A stretch of 7,393 bases of DNA from Thermoflexia bacterium (GTDB taxonomy: Bacteria > Chloroflexota > Anaerolineae > B4-G1 > SLSP01): positions 1 to 7,393 of the forward strand of contig JAUWHU010000322.1 in assembly GCA_030605705.1 (NCBI GenBank). The letters run 5' to 3'. The position numbers and the translations under genes were made by a program. A model generated the notes under the pieces. That model had not been told where the DNA came from. It was given only the letters and a program-made list of their open reading frames with translations, and made no database searches. The first letter of the stretch is position 1. Each line of letters opens with the position of its first letter. Below are positions 5,960 to 7,393 of the stretch, in pieces.

Positions 5960-6667
5960 TCAGGGGTCAATGGCTGCCAGTGCCTGCTGTGCTGCGGCCT
6001 GTTCGGCGGCGCGCTTGCTGGAGCCGTGCCCCTCCCCTGCCACACGCTCGCCCAAAAGCACTTGAGCGGTAAACATTTTGGCGTGATCGGGGCCGGATTC
6101 AGCGACGATACGGTAGGTGGGCGTCCCCCCACCCTCCGCCTGCGCCCACTCCTGGAGGCGGGATTTGGCGTCCACATAGGATTCGGCACTCAAGATCGCC
6201 TCGGTCTCCTGGGCAAACCACGGTTCCAACCGCGACCAGACGACCTCCAGGCCACCATCTAAGTAGAGCGCGCCCACGGTTGCCTCCAGGGCATCGCAGA
6301 GATTCGCATCTCGCTCCTGCCCCCCGTTGGCCTGTTCCCCATGCCCCACGCGCAAGGCCGGCCCCAGCCCCAGCTCACGGGCCAGGCGGGCCAGGCTGGC
6401 GGTACACACCAACGTCGCCCGCAGACGGGTCAAAGGCCCCTCGGAAAAGTTGGGAAACCGTTCATAGAGCCAGGCCGCGACCAGGAAATCAAGGATGGCA
6501 TCGCCCAAAAACTCCAGCCGCTGATTGTGTCGCTCCTCGCCGCCCTCTTCAGGGTGCTCGTGGGCATAGGAGGGGTGCGTCAGCGCCAGACGCAGCAGCG
6601 GCGGCTGCCGAAATGTGTATTCCAAATGACGTTGGATCTCAGCCACGGGACTGTCAGAATCGGACAT
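5960..6667 (-). CDS. rnc: Ribonuclease III
   Basis: A cytoplasmic double-strand-specific endoribonuclease for rRNA and mRNA processing, 235 residues, normal length. The catalytic domain (about residues 7-158) carries the signature HNQRLEFLGDAILDF (47-61), with metal-binding Glu52 and Asp56. It also has Glu76 (FSEGPLT), and Asp125 and Glu128 in DALEATVGALYLDGG. A double-stranded RNA-binding domain follows at about 166-232 (DAKSRLQEWAQ ... SSKRAAEQAAAQQAL). The position equal to E. coli Glu38 is Gln49 here. The start is the ATG at 6667, with a GGAG 11 bases upstream and an extended -10 promoter 34 bases upstream. The same frame stays open to 7000, but that extension runs through a heptamer repeat giving SLLPTPY-like text and is not real. 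It probably leads a transcription unit with clpC. Confidence 0.95.
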   Translation of the reverse strand: MSDSDSPVAEIQRHLEYTFRQPPLLRLALTHPSYAHEHPEEGGEERHNQRLEFLGDAILDFLVAAWLYERFPNFSEGPLTRLRATLVCTASLARLARELGLGPALRVGHGEQANGGQERDANLCDALEATVGALYLDGGLEVVWSRLEPWFAQETEAILSAESYVDAKSRLQEWAQAEGGGTPTYRIVAESGPDHAKMFTAQVLLGERVAGEGHGSSKRAAEQAAAQQALAAIDP

Positions 6668-6700
6668 ACGGGCGTCGTCTCCGGTTATAGGTCTGTTATC

Positions 6701-6706
6701 ATTATA
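6701..6706 (-). promoter_or_regulatory. Extended -10 promoter of rnc
   Basis: The minus strand reads TGCTATAAT, a perfect extended -10 element (TGn-TATAAT), with the TATAAT at plus 6706-6701. No good -35 hexamer lies 16-18 bases upstream, which extended -10 promoters can tolerate. Transcription would start near 6694, giving a leader of about 27 bases before the ATG at 6667. This supports the short rnc start. Confidence 0.65.
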
Positions 6707-6770
6707 GCACACGCCAGTGGGGTGAATAGTGAAGGGGAATATGAGGAGGGGAAAAGAAAAGAGAGATATA

Positions 6771-6840
6771 GGGAGTAGGGAGTAGGGAGTAGGAAGTAGG
6801 GAGTAGGGAGTAGGGAGTAGGGAGTAGGAAGTAGGGAGTA
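6771..6840. repeat. Ten tandem GGGAGTA heptamers with a 35-bp higher-order period
   Basis: Ten contiguous 7-base units, read GGGAGTA on the plus strand and TACTCCC on the minus. Units 4 and 9 are both GGAAGTA, so the array is two identical copies of a five-unit, 35-base block. The flanks are also purine-rich on the plus strand (about 6730-6860). Units 5-8 give four GGG runs with 4-base loops (6799-6822), a canonical G-quadruplex motif. The array lies between the terminator of the DUF5667 gene and the rnc promoter. It resembles heptanucleotide STRR-type repeats described in cyanobacteria; no coding role is supported. Confidence 0.9.
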
Positions 6841-6868
6841 GGGGAATAGGAGTGTGGGAGCAAGACGC

Positions 6869-6902
6869 AAAAAGGACGCCCCCTATCTCAGGCAGCGTCC
6901 TT
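6869..6902 (-). terminator. Intrinsic terminator of the DUF5667 gene
   Basis: Read on the minus strand, AAGGACGC (6902-6895) pairs perfectly with GCGTCCTT (6879-6872). An additional GCC/GGC closing segment is offset by one bulged base, and the stem is followed at once by TTTTT (6873-6869). It begins 24 bases after the stop codon at 6927. This is a well-formed rho-independent terminator and separates this gene from rnc. Confidence 0.85.
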
Positions 6903-6926
6903 CGGCGGAGTGCTTCTAAAAAACTC

Positions 6927-7393
6927 TCACCATAAACTTTCCCAGGCGCGGCTGGAGGCAGCCACCATACGTCCGATGCCAGGGGAAGTGGGATAGACAA
7001 AGGCCAATGAATTCAAAACACGGCGATTGCGTTCTACGTAAGGCAAGATTTGCCCGTTGGTCATGCCCCAGTCGGCAGGATTTTCGACAATCTCGTCCAT
7101 GGAGGACTCGTATTCACTCAAGAGGTCGTCGGGGATGGGGTAGCCCAGGGCCAGCAAGGAACCGATCTCCTTGACCCGCCGCTCCAGCAAGATCAGCCGC
7201 ATTTCACCGCGCTGCTCCTGGGGGACGAGGGCCAGTCCCGCGCTTTCCGAGGCGCGCTTCACCCCATAGAGAGGCTCGCCGGGCAGGCTGCCCCCGGCGA
7301 CAAAGGCGATTCCCAGCACGCCAAACAGCAGCACAACGATGAGCGCCAGGGACATGGCGTGACGCAAGCGCGGGCGCATCTGAAAGACGAACC
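6927..7393 (-). CDS. DUF5667-type single-pass membrane protein, 5' end beyond window
   Basis: A membrane protein of unknown function. From the ATG at 7379 it reads 150 residues: basic MRPRLRH, a transmembrane segment at about 9-29, then SLPGEPLYGVKRASE (31-45). That last stretch is the signature of DUF5667 proteins, which often begin SLPGDPLYPVKR after a membrane anchor. A helical region follows with the family-typical ERRVKEI pattern (66-72). In Actinobacteria and Chloroflexota such proteins often sit beside ECF sigma factors and are suspected anti-sigma or envelope proteins; that is family context, not shown here. No ribosome binding site precedes the ATG at 7379 and the frame stays open to the window edge (codons for F-V-F-Q). 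The true start, and perhaps a cytoplasmic N-terminal domain, probably lies beyond 7393. It ends at its own terminator. Confidence 0.8.
   Translation of the reverse strand, partial: FVFQMRPRLRHAMSLALIVVLLFGVLGIAFVAGGSLPGEPLYGVKRASESAGLALVPQEQRGEMRLILLERRVKEIGSLLALGYPIPDDLLSEYESSMDEIVENPADWGMTNGQILPYVERNRRVLNSLAFVYPTSPGIGRMVAASSRAWESLW

Noticed and set aside
5957..5970. GGTCA..GGTCAA as a possible CtsR operator before clpC
   Set aside because: The half-site period is 7 bases instead of the 10 expected for CtsR boxes, and the stretch overlaps the rnc stop codon.
5839..6189. A 116-codon minus-strand frame across the rnc 3' end and rnc-clpC gap
   Set aside because: It overlaps rnc in another frame and is built on the 8-bp repeat (RLLAF/RFLAD-like text).

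Overview
The window reads as a chromosomal segment of a GC-rich bacterium, most likely a member of the Chloroflexota (Anaerolineae-like). This assignment is an inference. It rests on the protein flavour (a DUF5667 membrane protein, a ClpC with a UVR motif, a BMP-type nucleoside/sugar ABC system) and on intergenic regions full of short tandem repeats and palindromes. All five or six real genes lie on the minus strand, so transcription runs from high to low coordinates. No tRNA, rRNA, CRISPR array, transposase or phage gene was seen.

Layout in transcription order, from the right edge. A DUF5667-type single-pass membrane protein (6927-7393) has its start outside the window and ends at a good intrinsic terminator (6869-6902). 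A 259-base gap follows, holding ten tandem GGGAGTA heptamers and an extended -10 promoter (6701-6706). Next come rnc (RNase III, 5960-6667), a 107-base gap filled by ten tandem 8-bp units, and clpC (Clp/Hsp100 unfoldase, 3384-5852). No terminator is visible between rnc and clpC, so they may be co-transcribed. After clpC comes a repeat-rich gap (hairpin 3318-3349, palindromic repeat copy B 3244-3315) that also holds a clear sigma70-type promoter (3184-3212). That promoter drives a BMP-family lipoprotein gene (2044-3042), which ends at its own stem-loop terminator (1998-2029). The next gap (1531-2043) contains a MITE-like inverted-repeat element (1778-1977) and a larger palindromic repeat, copy A (1621-1723). 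Last come two overlapping-signal permease genes (376-1530, and 1-365 cut by the window edge).

The BMP lipoprotein and the two permeases form the solute-binding and membrane parts of one importer of the nucleoside/simple-sugar (PnrA/Nup/Yuf) class. The ATPase subunit usually found between them is absent here. The space where it is often found is occupied by a terminator and two repeat elements, and the lipoprotein gene is bracketed by inverted copies of one palindromic repeat. RNase III and ClpC are housekeeping RNA-processing and proteostasis genes.

No new multi-gene system is evident. The unusual content is in the intergenic DNA: five distinct repeat or hairpin structures in about 7 kb, each placed at a boundary between genes or transcription units.
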